44,891 nt of DNA from an uncultured Erythrobacteraceae bacterium (GCA_946482075.1 CAMLQG010000017.1:1-44891), one strand, 5' to 3'. Counted from the stretch's first letter, positions 16,611 to 25,295 are shown. A program made the numbers and translations. Notes: a model not told the origin generated them from the sequence alone.

Positions 16611-17509
16611 TCCGGCCGAAGATGCGCCGCGAACCAGTCGGCGGCCGCGGCTGAAGCGTCCTCGAACCGCTCCTCGTAGGGAGCGAAATGTCCCCCTTCG
16701 ATCATCGCCAGCCGCTTGGGCTGGAGCGCCTTCTCGTAAGCCTCCAGCGCCAGATCGGTGACCGTGATCACATCCGCCATGGCGACAATAAGCAGCAGCG
16801 GCGTGGGCGAGACGCGCGATGCCCAGATGCCGGGCTCATAGCCGCGCGCCAGCCGGGTGGAACGCAGCGTCACTTCATTGACCCATGCCTCCCGCGCGTC
16901 CGGACGCATATAGAACGCGATCACATCCGGGCTGCGATAAGCGGCCGGAATCGCCTCATCCGCCGCCACGATCGCAGTACGCAAAGGTGCCTTGCCGGCG
17001 AAAATGCCGCGCTCATCCTCGGCGAAGCGTGCTTCCAGTGCCGGCGTGGCATCCGGCGCCACGCGCCTGCGGCCCTGTTCGAAACCGCTGATCGTAGGCA
17101 CTTGCGAGACCACGCAACGGATGCGCCGGTCGGTCGCGCCCAGCAGGATCGCATGGCCACCGGCATAGCTGGTGCCCCAGATGCCGATCCGCGCCGGATC
17201 GACGCCGTCCCTGCTTTCGAGAAAGGAGATCGCGCGCCGCCAGTCCGCGACCTGCCGCCCCGGATCGATGTCGTGCCGCGGCGCGCCGTCGCTCGCGCCG
17301 AAATTGCGGTGATCATGGACCAGCACGATGAACCCTGCTTCGGCGAAGCGGCGCGCAAAGCGGTCGAGCCCATGCTCCTTCACCGCACCGAAGCCATGCG
17401 CCATCGTGATCGCCGGACATCGCTTTGCCCCACCCGCCGGCCGGTAAAGCCAGCCGCGCAGGACGACGCCGTCCTCCGCCGGGAACGCGATGTCCCTCCG
17501 TTCGATCAT
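16601..17509 (-). CDS. Alpha/beta hydrolase
   Basis: A 302-residue alpha/beta hydrolase of the dienelactone hydrolase/acetyl-xylan-esterase-like branch. The HGFG oxyanion turn is at 38-41, the nucleophile elbow GTSYAG has Ser114, a candidate acid lies in AMADV, and a C-terminal His in EGGHFAPY completes the triad. It has no signal peptide. It starts 7 nt after the BKACE stop and is the last gene of the six-gene BVMO run, which suggests ester or lactone hydrolysis after Baeyer-Villiger oxidation, or CoA-thioester hydrolysis. Its end overlaps the convergent crotonase gene by 10 nt. Confidence 0.92.
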   Translation of the reverse strand: MIERRDIAFPAEDGVVLRGWLYRPAGGAKRCPAITMAHGFGAVKEHGLDRFARRFAEAGFIVLVHDHRNFGASDGAPRHDIDPGRQVADWRRAISFLESRDGVDPARIGIWGTSYAGGHAILLGATDRRIRCVVSQVPTISGFEQGRRRVAPDATPALEARFAEDERGIFAGKAPLRTAIVAADEAIPAAYRSPDVIAFYMRPDAREAWVNEVTLRSTRLARGYEPGIWASRVSPTPLLLIVAMADVITVTDLALEAYEKALQPKRLAMIEGGHFAPYEERFEDASAAAADWFAAHLRPDQS

Positions 17510-17516
17510 GCCGGGA

Positions 17517-18524
17517 TCAGTCCTTCACGCCGATCATCTGGCGATATTCCGCGCGGGTCGCAACCGGGCGGCCGATCACCTCGGCGAGCTTGCTCGCCAG
17601 ATCGAAGACCTGCCCGTTCGACTGGATGCGATCGTCGCGATGCGGCCACAGCCAGTAGGTATCTTCCATCCCGATGCGGATATGCAGGCCCATCACCGCC
17701 GCCAGCGTGGCGACATAGAGCGATGCACGGCCAGCCGCGCAAACCATGATGAACGCGTCCGGATCGATATCGCGGATCGCAGCGACAGTGCGGGTCAGAC
17801 CCTCCACCATCTGGCGCGGATTATCCATCGGGCTGCAGCCCGGAAGTGCAGGCAGCACGACCCAGACAGCCGGCGTTTGGACCAGGCCCGGCTTGATCAG
17901 GAAGCGGTCGGCATTGCCGACATCGCCATCAGTGTAGACTGCGATCTCCGGCACCGCGCCGGATTCCGCGATCAGGCGCGTCTTTTCCATCAGGATCGGC
18001 GCAGGCTTCACGAACAGCGAATCCCCGATATAGGTCGCCGTCGCGTTGACGGGCGCGCCGTCCAGCAGCTTCGCATCGAGCACACGCTTCATCTCGTCCC
18101 ACTCGCCGTCGAGCGCGGGGACAAGGCAGCCATCGACAGCCAAGTCCGGATATTTCGTCTTCAACGGCTCGATCACCGCGCGGAAGCGTTCGAGCGAGAG
18201 GACGTTGAAGCCTTCATCGTCACGCACATGAATGTGCACCGTGCTGGCCCCGGCATCGAGCACTTCCATCGCCGATCGCGTGATCTGCGCGGGTGTCAGC
18301 GGCTGGTTGGGGTTCTGCGGCTGGCGGAAGAATGCGCCGGTGATGGCGACCGACACGGCGATCTTCTCCGGGATCGTCCACGGCACGGAGATCGGCGCAT
18401 CGTGCAGCGCGGATTTTTCCAGATCGAGGATCTGCGGCGCGCCATAGGGGCGCCAGATCATCCGGCCCTTTTCGCGTTCGACGCCCTTCTGGATCTTGTC
18501 CCAATTCACTTCACAACCACACAT
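17517..18524 (-). CDS. BKACE/DUF849 beta-keto acid cleavage enzyme
   Basis: A 335-residue protein of the BKACE (3-keto-5-aminohexanoate cleavage enzyme) family. The core starts near residue 54 with KIAVSVAITGAFF. The metal motif VHIHVRD places His97 and His99, and the later GMEDT supplies the third region. Known members react a beta-keto acid with acetyl-CoA to give acetoacetate and a new acyl-CoA. About 50 residues precede the usual core, including CGC at residues 2-4, an N-terminal extension I do not recognise. ATG 18524 has GGAGGG 8 nt upstream; the open frame to 18710 overlaps the lactonase gene. Its place among BVMO, lactonase and ligase genes suggests it cleaves a ring-opened beta-keto acid. 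Confidence 0.92.
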   Translation of the reverse strand: MCGCEVNWDKIQKGVEREKGRMIWRPYGAPQILDLEKSALHDAPISVPWTIPEKIAVSVAITGAFFRQPQNPNQPLTPAQITRSAMEVLDAGASTVHIHVRDDEGFNVLSLERFRAVIEPLKTKYPDLAVDGCLVPALDGEWDEMKRVLDAKLLDGAPVNATATYIGDSLFVKPAPILMEKTRLIAESGAVPEIAVYTDGDVGNADRFLIKPGLVQTPAVWVVLPALPGCSPMDNPRQMVEGLTRTVAAIRDIDPDAFIMVCAAGRASLYVATLAAVMGLHIRIGMEDTYWLWPHRDDRIQSNGQVFDLASKLAEVIGRPVATRAEYRQMIGVKD

Positions 18525-18571
18525 TGCGGAACCCTCCTGGAAAACGAAAGACGAGGAAAGAAGGCCAAGCG

Positions 18572-19426
18572 CTACGGAGAGCCGCCGGCCGGAATATCGA
18601 CGCGGGCGACTTCGATCTGCGATGCCGGATAGCCGGCCGCCATCTGCTCGAAGGTCCCGGTATAGACGAGGCAGAAAAGAGTGCGTCCGTCCGCGCCGCC
18701 AAGCTGGCAAGCGACCGCGTTGCGGCCGGGAACCGGTATCTCGCCGATAATCCTTCCCCGGCGATCGACCTGGACGAAGCGGCTGCCGAGATAGCAGGCC
18801 GCCCAGATGTTCCCCTCCGCATCGAGGCAGATGCCATCCGGCACCTCACCCGGAAGCTCGATGAGCGTTCTCGGGTTGGACAGGTCGCCCGCCACGTCGC
18901 AATCGAATTCCACCAGCCGGTGTCCGAAGGATTCCGATACGCACAGAGTACGGCCATCCTGTCGCGCCACCAGCCCGTTGGGGGACCGCAGCCCGGAGGC
19001 GGCGCGGCGCGCCTCGCCATTCACGTCGATCAGCGTGATGTTGCCCGGCGCGGCAGGTTCGCCGGCGTAGAAATCATGGCCTATATCACCCACATAGGCC
19101 CGGCCTTGCGGGGTAACGACCATGTCGTTGAGAGGCGCCGCCACCAATCCGCCGAGATCGCAATAGGGTTCGACCGTCCCGCCCGAAACGCGGTGCACCT
19201 GCTTGCCATGCATGCCGACCACCAGCAGCGATCCATCCGGCAGGAAGCCGAGCCCCGAAGGCCAGTCAGCCATATCGGTGACGCACGAGGAAGATCCATC
19301 CTCGCCCACCTTGAACACCGCACCGCCGCGCATGTCGGACACGAAGAGATGCCCATCCCGCCAGCGCGGTCCTTCGAGGAAGGAAAAGCCGTCGGCCAGC
19401 AGCTCGGTCTCGTAGATCTTGGTCAT
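18572..19426 (-). CDS. SMP-30/gluconolactonase/LRE-family lactonase-like protein
   Basis: A 284-residue six-bladed propeller of the SMP-30/gluconolactonase/LRE family. Metal ligands expected in the family are visible as Glu18 (FLEGP), Asn150 (SPNGL) and Asp197 (VPDGI), with Asn100-Asp101 in the substrate region. It has no signal peptide. Members hydrolyse lactones, so it is well placed to open the lactone that a BVMO would make. The ATG overlaps the ligase stop by 4 nt (ATGA), and the BKACE gene follows 47 nt later. Lactonase activity is inferred from family and context. Confidence 0.92.
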   Translation of the reverse strand: MTKIYETELLADGFSFLEGPRWRDGHLFVSDMRGGAVFKVGEDGSSSCVTDMADWPSGLGFLPDGSLLVVGMHGKQVHRVSGGTVEPYCDLGGLVAAPLNDMVVTPQGRAYVGDIGHDFYAGEPAAPGNITLIDVNGEARRAASGLRSPNGLVARQDGRTLCVSESFGHRLVEFDCDVAGDLSNPRTLIELPGEVPDGICLDAEGNIWAACYLGSRFVQVDRRGRIIGEIPVPGRNAVACQLGGADGRTLFCLVYTGTFEQMAAGYPASQIEVARVDIPAGGSP

Positions 19427-21120
19427 GCCTCATCTCCCTGAAAGGCGGCCTTCATCGCGCGCCGGTCGACCTTGCCGGAAGCGAGTTGCGGCAAGGGGTT
19501 CCGCTGCAGACGCATCCGTTGCGGAATCTTGTAAGCCGCCAGCCTTTCAGCGAGGAACGCGGCCAGTTCCGCCTCCTCCAGCGACCGGCCTGCCGCGATC
19601 TGGCAGGCGCAAGCCACCACTTCACCGAGCCGCTCGTCCGGAAGGCCGAACACCACGCAGTCCATCACCGCCGCATGTTCGAGGATCGCCGTCTCCACTT
19701 CGAGGCAGCTGATCTTCTCCCCGCCCCGATTCACCAGATCCTTGACACGCCCGGTGAGGAACAGAAAACCCTCCGCATCGAGATAGCCGAGATCGCCGGT
19801 ATGGACCCAGCCGGCGCGGATGCCGCGCACGGTGGCTTCGGGATCGTTCCAATAGCAGCTGAAATTCATCGCGCCGTGGATGAGAACCTCACCTTCGACT
19901 CCGGGCGGACATCCCGCGCCCGATGGATCTGCCACGGCAATCGATACGAGCGGCGGCTGTGCCTTGCCCACGCTGCCCGGCCGCTGGAGGAAGGATTTGC
20001 CGCCATGCGAGGCGGCCAGCCCGTTGGTCTCGGTCATCGCATAGCCGGTGCGCGCGGAAATCCGCCCGCCGGTGCGATCCGCCACGCGCCGGCTATGCGA
20101 CGGAGTCATCGACGCGCCGCCCCCGGTGATGGCCTGCAGGCTGGAGACATCGTGCTTCGCATAGCCGGGCGCGTTCATCAGTTCCGACACCATGGTGGGC
20201 ACGCCGCTGAACTGGGTCACGCGTTCCCGCTCAATCAGGTCGAGCGCTTCCTCGGCATCCCATTTGCGCATGGCCACGATCTTGCGCCCAAGGCGCAGCG
20301 AGAGGAGGAACTGGGAATTGAGGCCCGTCACATGGAAGAGCGGAGCAGTGACCAGCAGGGCGGGCGGATAGGAAGGCTCCGTCTGTCCGCGCTGCTTCTC
20401 CTCCAGCAGGGCCGCGCCGAACTCGTATCCCATGACCGCGTGGACGATCGCCCGGTGAGAAGACAGCACGCCCTTAGGCCTGGACGTCGATCCCGAGGTG
20501 TAGAGCAGCGTGGCCGGGTCCTCGAACCCGATTGCGGGCCATTCGTTCTCGAACGGAGGGCCCCCGGCGATGACATCGGCCCAGCGCATGGCCGCTCCGT
20601 CCGGTTCGCAACGCACGGCCACCAAAGCGAGACCGAGTGCTTCGGCTTGATCCCTGATCCGGTCCAGCCGTTCTTGGTCCACGAAAGCAATCCGCGCGCC
20701 GCTGTCGCGGATACCGAATTCCAGCTCCGCGCCCGACCACCAGGAATTGAGGCAGACCGCCACCGCGCCGATCGAAGTGGCCGCCAGGAAAGCCCAGGCC
20801 CACTCGGGATAGTTGCGCATCGCGATCGCGACCCGATCACCGGGCTTCACGCCCAGGCGTGACAGGCCGGCCGCCACACGTTCGGCGATCGCCCATCCCT
20901 CGCCCAGCGCGTAGCGCTCCTCCTGATAGACGAGGAAGACCGCCTCCGCATGGCGCGCCACCGCTTCACGATAGAAATCCCGCAAATTGCGCGGGGCGTT
21001 CCGGAACACCCGATAGGTCGCGCCGCCCGCCGCATGATCGACGGTTTCGAACCGCTCCGCAACCGAAGGAAGGGACGCGCTCACCGCCCGCTTACCGGAA
21101 CTCGAAGCCCTGATAGCCAT
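19423..21120 (-). CDS. Acyl-CoA ligase (AMP-binding) 2
   Basis: An ANL-superfamily acid-CoA ligase, 565 residues from ATG 21120. The P-loop reads YTSGSTSRPKG at 207-217, with Ser-Arg where many members have Thr-Gly-Lys. Further motifs are GYAMTETNG, WVHTGDLGYLDAEGFLFLTGR and the C-terminal catalytic Lys550 in ASGK. The start is uncertain: ATG 21120 lies inside the end of the BVMO gene and has no clear ribosome site, and GTG 21084 just after the BVMO stop is an alternative. It overlaps the lactonase gene by 4 nt. It probably activates the acid freed by lactone opening. Confidence 0.93.
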   Translation of the reverse strand: MAIRASSSGKRAVSASLPSVAERFETVDHAAGGATYRVFRNAPRNLRDFYREAVARHAEAVFLVYQEERYALGEGWAIAERVAAGLSRLGVKPGDRVAIAMRNYPEWAWAFLAATSIGAVAVCLNSWWSGAELEFGIRDSGARIAFVDQERLDRIRDQAEALGLALVAVRCEPDGAAMRWADVIAGGPPFENEWPAIGFEDPATLLYTSGSTSRPKGVLSSHRAIVHAVMGYEFGAALLEEKQRGQTEPSYPPALLVTAPLFHVTGLNSQFLLSLRLGRKIVAMRKWDAEEALDLIERERVTQFSGVPTMVSELMNAPGYAKHDVSSLQAITGGGASMTPSHSRRVADRTGGRISARTGYAMTETNGLAASHGGKSFLQRPGSVGKAQPPLVSIAVADPSGAGCPPGVEGEVLIHGAMNFSCYWNDPEATVRGIRAGWVHTGDLGYLDAEGFLFLTGRVKDLVNRGGEKISCLEVETAILEHAAVMDCVVFGLPDERLGEVVACACQIAAGRSLEEAELAAFLAERLAAYKIPQRMRLQRNPLPQLASGKVDRRAMKAAFQGDEA

Positions 21121-22708
21121 TGGCGGCGATCGGCTGATAATGGCGGCGGAACTCGATCAGCCCGCCGACGAACATCTGCAGCGCGATCACCTTGCCAGGG
21201 ATGTTCGCGCCGTTGAACCACGATCCGGTACCGAGCAGCACCGTCTGCTTCGAATATTCCTCCGCGACCGCGAGCCACGCCTTCTCGGCTTCCGGATCGG
21301 GCTCGATCACGACAAGGCTCTCCTCCCGCATGTGGACGATACAGTCGGTGATCCAGTCGACATTCTCTTCCAGGCAGCGCGGCACATTGCAGAAGACGAA
21401 GCCGCCGAGCGGGCCGGAAATGGGGAACAGGTTGGGGAAGCCCGCAATCTGCAACCCCATGTAGCTGTGCGGGCCGTCCTTGAAACTTTCGACCAGCGAC
21501 ACGCCGTCCCGCCCGCGAATATCGATCCGCACCAGATTGCCCACTACTGCATCGAAGCCGGTGGCGAAGATCACCACGTCGAGTTCATAATCATGCTCTG
21601 CGGTGCGAATGCCATCGGCGTGGAACCGCTCGACCGGTTCCTGCCGCAGATCGACCAAGTGAACGTTGTCCTGGTTGAATGCCTCGTAATAGCCTGTTTC
21701 CAGCGGAATCCGCTTGGCGCCGAAGGGAAGGTCCTTCGGGATCAGCTTGTCGGCGACCGCAGGATCGGAAACGCGCCTCCTGATCTTCTCGATCACGAAC
21801 TCCCGCATCGTAGCGTTCGATACCGGATCGCTCAGCGTGTCGGCGTAGAGTCCCAGCCACTTCCCGAAGCCCGCTTCCGCCCATCTCGCTTCGTAATAGG
21901 CTTCGCGCGCTTCGACGCTGTCCTCCATCGCGCCGCGATCGAGCGGAGCATGGATGAAGCCGCCTGGCGTCGACTTGGTCAGCCTGACCATGTCGGCATA
22001 GCCGCTCTGAATCCGTTCCTGCTCCTCCGGCGTGATCGGAGCATTGCGCAATGGCGCGGCATAAGCGGCGGTCCGCTGGAAAACGACGAGTTCGCCCACT
22101 TCCGGCGCAATCGTCTGGATGATCTGGACGCCGGTGGAACCGGTGCCGATCACGCCCACGCGCTTGCCCGCCAGATCCACCCCGCCTTGCGGCCAGCGCG
22201 AGCTGTGATGGATCTCGCCCTGAAACTCGTCGATCCCTGGAAAATCCGGGATATGCGTGGCGGACAGCACTCCGACCGCAGTGATCAGGAACTGCGCCCG
22301 GACGCTTTCGCCGGTCGAGGTGTGGACCGTCCACTTTTGCGCAGCCTCGTCCCAGTCGCACCGTTCGACCCGGGAATTGAAAGCGATATGGGGCCGCAGC
22401 CGGAAACGCTCGGCAACGTGGCGAAGATAGCTGTAGATCTCCGGCCGGGCGGCGAAATGCTCGCTCCATTTCCAGTCCTTGAACAGCTCTTCCGAAAAGA
22501 GATAGCCGTAGCTGTAACTTTCGGAATCGAAGCGCGCGCCGGGATAGCAGTTCCAATACCAGGTACCGCCGACATCCGGCGCATCCTCGAACACCCGCAC
22601 GGTCATCCCGAGTTCGAGCAGGCGATGGAGCTGGTAGAGCCCTGCCATGCCCGCACCGATGATCACTGCATCGAATTCCTCGGGACGGGCAGTCTGGGTT
22701 TCAGTCAT
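21092..22708 (-). CDS. Baeyer-Villiger monooxygenase 1 (cyclohexanone monooxygenase-like)
   Basis: A 538-residue class B flavin monooxygenase. It has two Rossmann motifs, GAGMAG at 18-23 for FAD and GTGSTG at 188-193 for NADPH. Between them is the BVMO fingerprint FxGxxxHxxxW, from Phe162 through His168 to Trp172. The segment DVGGTWYWNCYPGARFDSES is like cyclohexanone/cyclopentanone monooxygenases, and length is normal for that group. It would insert oxygen next to a ketone to give an ester or lactone. It starts 30 nt after BVMO 2 and is followed by a ligase and a lactonase-like gene, which fits ring oxidation followed by opening. Confidence 0.95.
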   Translation of the reverse strand: MTETQTARPEEFDAVIIGAGMAGLYQLHRLLELGMTVRVFEDAPDVGGTWYWNCYPGARFDSESYSYGYLFSEELFKDWKWSEHFAARPEIYSYLRHVAERFRLRPHIAFNSRVERCDWDEAAQKWTVHTSTGESVRAQFLITAVGVLSATHIPDFPGIDEFQGEIHHSSRWPQGGVDLAGKRVGVIGTGSTGVQIIQTIAPEVGELVVFQRTAAYAAPLRNAPITPEEQERIQSGYADMVRLTKSTPGGFIHAPLDRGAMEDSVEAREAYYEARWAEAGFGKWLGLYADTLSDPVSNATMREFVIEKIRRRVSDPAVADKLIPKDLPFGAKRIPLETGYYEAFNQDNVHLVDLRQEPVERFHADGIRTAEHDYELDVVIFATGFDAVVGNLVRIDIRGRDGVSLVESFKDGPHSYMGLQIAGFPNLFPISGPLGGFVFCNVPRCLEENVDWITDCIVHMREESLVVIEPDPEAEKAWLAVAEEYSKQTVLLGTGSWFNGANIPGKVIALQMFVGGLIEFRRHYQPIAANGYQGFEFR

Positions 22709-22738
22709 AGGGATTCCTCACCCGGAAAAGCCTGCGCA

Positions 22739-24640
22739 TCATGCATGGCGCAGATCGTAATCGTTCAGGTCCACCCGGCTCAGGCGGGTGTAGAGATCGG
22801 TCATCCTCAAGGGCGAATTGACCGTGATCCGGCCGTTCCTGTTGCGGTAGTAAGTCGACATGCCGCGATGCGACCAAATCATCCGGTCGTTCGTCTCCTG
22901 CAACTCGCGATCATAGGCTTCGTAGACGGAAGGCCGGCATTCAAACTCCCGGATGCGGCGCGCGGCCATCTGTCCGAGCATATCCATCACATAGTTGATC
23001 TGGAACTCGAGGATCTCCACCCAGCTCCCCCCGTGGCCAAGTTGCAGATTGGGTCCGTAAAGACACAGAAAATTGGGAAAATCGGGAATCGTGGTGCCGA
23101 GATAGGCTCGCGCGTCGATGTCGCCCCAGGCTTCGCGCAGAGTCTGCCCGGACCTGCCCACGAGCGTGTAGGAAGTGACGAAGCGCATGTCGAAGCCGGT
23201 GGCGAGGATCAATATGTCGCTCGGATATTCTTCCCCGGCGCCCGTGATCAGGCGATTACCCCTGATCTCCGCTACCGGCTCCGTCACCAGGCTGACCCGC
23301 TCGTCCCGCAGCATGCGGTACCAGCCGTTATCCATCAGCATCCGCTTCCCATAGGGCGGATAGGTAGGCAGGGCCTTGGCGATCAGATCGGGCCGCCCCG
23401 CCAGCTCTTTCTCCAGATAATCGGCAAAGAAAGCGCGGTGGGAATCGTTGATGCGATTGAGCGAGCGTTCCGGGTGAGGCCAATCGGGATCCTTCTGCAA
23501 GGTGGGGTAGAGGCGGTCGCCGAAGATCCAGGCCAGCCGCAGCCGATACCATGAACGATAATAAGGCACTTCGCGCATCAGGAAGCGCAGCGGCTCGGAA
23601 ATCGGCTTGCGGAATTGTGCCGTCGGCGCGATCCATTGCGGCTCGCACTGGAAGACGGCGAGAGAAGCGACCCGGCGGTGGATTTCCGGCCCCACCTGCA
23701 TCGCGCTCGCCCCATTGCCGATCAGGGATACGCGCTTGCCGGCGGTCGAAAGGCCATCGGGCCATTCCGCCGTATGGACACACACGCCTTCGAAACTGTC
23801 GATGCCGGGAATATCGGGTCTCTTCGGCGTGGAGAACGCGCCGACGCCGCTGATCAGGACATTGGCGCGACGCGTCTGTAGCGCACCGTCCGTGCGGCGC
23901 AGGGACAAAGCCCATTCGCTTCGCTCCGCATCGAATTCGGCTCGATCGAGCCGAATGCCGAAGCGGATCGAGGGACGCAGATCGTACCGTTCCACCACGC
24001 CGTCGAGATAGGTTTTGATCTCGTCCCGCAGGACATAATACATTGACCAGTCGTTGGGCGCGAAGGCGAAGCCATAGATGTGGTTGGGCGTGTCCACGCC
24101 GGCGCCGGGATAATTGTTCTCCCGCCAGACCCCGCCGATATCGTCGCCACGCTCGATGATCTCGAACGGCACGCCGGCATGCTTCAGATGAACTGCAAGC
24201 CCGATGCCCGAAATGCCTGCCCCGATGATCAGCACCTTGAATCCCGGCGGGAGATCGATCTTCTCGGTGGGCAGCTTGTTCGTGTCGGGCAGATGGATGC
24301 TGACAAGCGGCGCATAATCCGCCGGAATGGGTTCCGCCATCGAGACTTCCAGCATTCGCACGCAAAGCTCGGGGGACGGGTGCGGAATGGCGACCGGTTC
24401 GCCCTGCCGGAAGGCCAGGATGGCGGCGAACGCCGCAGCCCTTATCTCCCGCTGGATTTCGAGAGGGAGACCGCCCGTCTCATTCTCGTCGACACCCATC
24501 GCTCGGCGGGGGCGATAGGGATCGTCCAGCCAACGCAGATCGCCCGTCAGCTGCACCAATGTAGGAAGCAGAGTCGGGATATTCGCGACCCGAATGGCCG
24601 CCTCAATCGCGGCTTCGCAAGATCCGTCTGGCCGACTCAT
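22739..24640 (-). CDS. Baeyer-Villiger monooxygenase 2 (HAPMO-like, N-terminal extension)
   Basis: A 633-residue class B flavin monooxygenase. A helical N-terminal extension of about 130 residues precedes GAGISG at 140-145, as in 4-hydroxyacetophenone monooxygenase-like BVMOs. The fingerprint FxGxxxHxxxW runs from Phe283 through His289 to Trp293. The second nucleotide motif is GNGASA, where the last Gly is Ala. ATG 24640 has GGAGGG just upstream with suitable spacing; the open frame to 24703 is not needed. It is the first gene of the six-gene run, behind a repeat-rich promoter region. It probably acts on a different ketone, or at a different stage, from BVMO 1. Confidence 0.95.
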   Translation of the reverse strand: MSRPDGSCEAAIEAAIRVANIPTLLPTLVQLTGDLRWLDDPYRPRRAMGVDENETGGLPLEIQREIRAAAFAAILAFRQGEPVAIPHPSPELCVRMLEVSMAEPIPADYAPLVSIHLPDTNKLPTEKIDLPPGFKVLIIGAGISGIGLAVHLKHAGVPFEIIERGDDIGGVWRENNYPGAGVDTPNHIYGFAFAPNDWSMYYVLRDEIKTYLDGVVERYDLRPSIRFGIRLDRAEFDAERSEWALSLRRTDGALQTRRANVLISGVGAFSTPKRPDIPGIDSFEGVCVHTAEWPDGLSTAGKRVSLIGNGASAMQVGPEIHRRVASLAVFQCEPQWIAPTAQFRKPISEPLRFLMREVPYYRSWYRLRLAWIFGDRLYPTLQKDPDWPHPERSLNRINDSHRAFFADYLEKELAGRPDLIAKALPTYPPYGKRMLMDNGWYRMLRDERVSLVTEPVAEIRGNRLITGAGEEYPSDILILATGFDMRFVTSYTLVGRSGQTLREAWGDIDARAYLGTTIPDFPNFLCLYGPNLQLGHGGSWVEILEFQINYVMDMLGQMAARRIREFECRPSVYEAYDRELQETNDRMIWSHRGMSTYYRNRNGRITVNSPLRMTDLYTRLSRVDLNDYDLRHA

Positions 24641-24731
24641 TCTATCCCCTCCGACCGCTGTATGGCCGAATTGCCCACCTTCTGCAAATGCGAAAGGTAG
24701 CAAAAAACTCCCTCCTTAACAGGCTAATCCA

Positions 24732-24753
24732 TACCATAGGATGCCATATGGTA
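24732..24753. promoter_or_regulatory. Inverted repeat TACCATA-N8-TATGGTA upstream of BVMO 2
   Basis: Perfect 7-bp arms (24732-24738 and 24747-24753) surround an 8-bp spacer, about 92 nt upstream of BVMO 2. The right arm, read on the minus strand with its flank, gives CGTACCATA, close to the GCGTACCGT half-site at 15504. One regulator might therefore read both promoters (inference). Confidence 0.5.
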
Positions 24754-24764
24754 CGATAATCATG

Positions 24765-24785
24765 GATATTTATCCGATAAATATC
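24765..24785. promoter_or_regulatory. Inverted repeat with LysR-type T-N11-A geometry
   Basis: Perfect 9-bp arms GATATTTAT (24765-24773) and ATAAATATC (24777-24785) around CCG. It contains the T-N11-A spacing typical of LysR boxes. It is 125 nt from BVMO 2 and 136 nt from the epoxide-hydrolase-like gene, so the LysR at 25332-26327 is a natural candidate for binding here. Confidence 0.55.
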
Positions 24786-24807
24786 GATTTTACGTCTTGA
24801 TAAAATC
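24786..24807. promoter_or_regulatory. Third inverted repeat in the BVMO 2/LEH divergent region
   Basis: Perfect 7-bp arms GATTTTA (24786-24792) and TAAAATC (24801-24807) around an 8-bp spacer, immediately beside the 9-bp repeat. Low local GC weakens its significance, but the same 7-8-7 geometry as the repeat at 24732 is notable. Confidence 0.35.
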
Positions 24808-24920
24808 ATCTTGATGAATGTAGGTTCGCTGAAGAACGAAAATCGGGGGAAGGCGGAATCGATCCGCCACAGGTTCCGACAAACGGGCTGTCAGACGCAT
24901 AACCGGAGCAGGAGAGAACC

Positions 24921-25295
24921 ATGGCCACGTCAACCGAGCTCGTTACTGCCTTTCTCGACATGTGGGAGAAGCCGGGCGGGCTACATGAATCGATCCGTGC
25001 CTATTTCCTCGACAGCACTGTCTGGGAGAATGTCGGCATGGCGACCACGACCGGAGTGGCCGAAGCTATCGGTTTCATGGAAAGCTTCACGGCCAGTTCC
25101 GGCATGGCGACGATTCGCGTCGAGCTGCTCGGCATCGCGGCGAGCGGCGGCAAGGTGCTGACCGAGCGCATCGATCATGTTTATGACGAACGGGGCGAGT
25201 ATGTGATGCCCATTCCGGTCATGGGTGCGTTCGACATCGCGGACGACAGGATCGCGGCGTGGCGCGACTATTTCGACACGGCCTCGCTGCAATAG
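24921..25295 (+). CDS. Limonene-1,2-epoxide-hydrolase-like small protein
   Basis: A 124-residue single-domain protein of the limonene-1,2-epoxide hydrolase (LEH) branch of the NTF2/SnoaL fold. The family triad can be read as Arg83 and Asp85 in TERID and Asp116 in AWRDYFD. At the water-holding Tyr53/Asn55 positions of Rhodococcus LEH it has Trp35 and Asn37. ATG 24921 has GGAGAG just upstream. It would open an epoxide to a diol, or may have drifted to isomerase or lactone chemistry. It is divergent from the BVMO run and convergent with the LysR gene, which places it in the same regulated catabolic unit. Confidence 0.85.
   Translation: MATSTELVTAFLDMWEKPGGLHESIRAYFLDSTVWENVGMATTTGVAEAIGFMESFTASSGMATIRVELLGIAASGGKVLTERIDHVYDERGEYVMPIPVMGAFDIADDRIAAWRDYFDTASLQ

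Noticed and set aside
21140..23554. Long plus-strand open frame (804 codons) opposite the two BVMO genes
   Set aside because: It is antisense to two clear BVMOs, has no family resemblance or ribosome site, and its His/Arg/Pro-rich composition is typical of shadow frames in GC-rich DNA.
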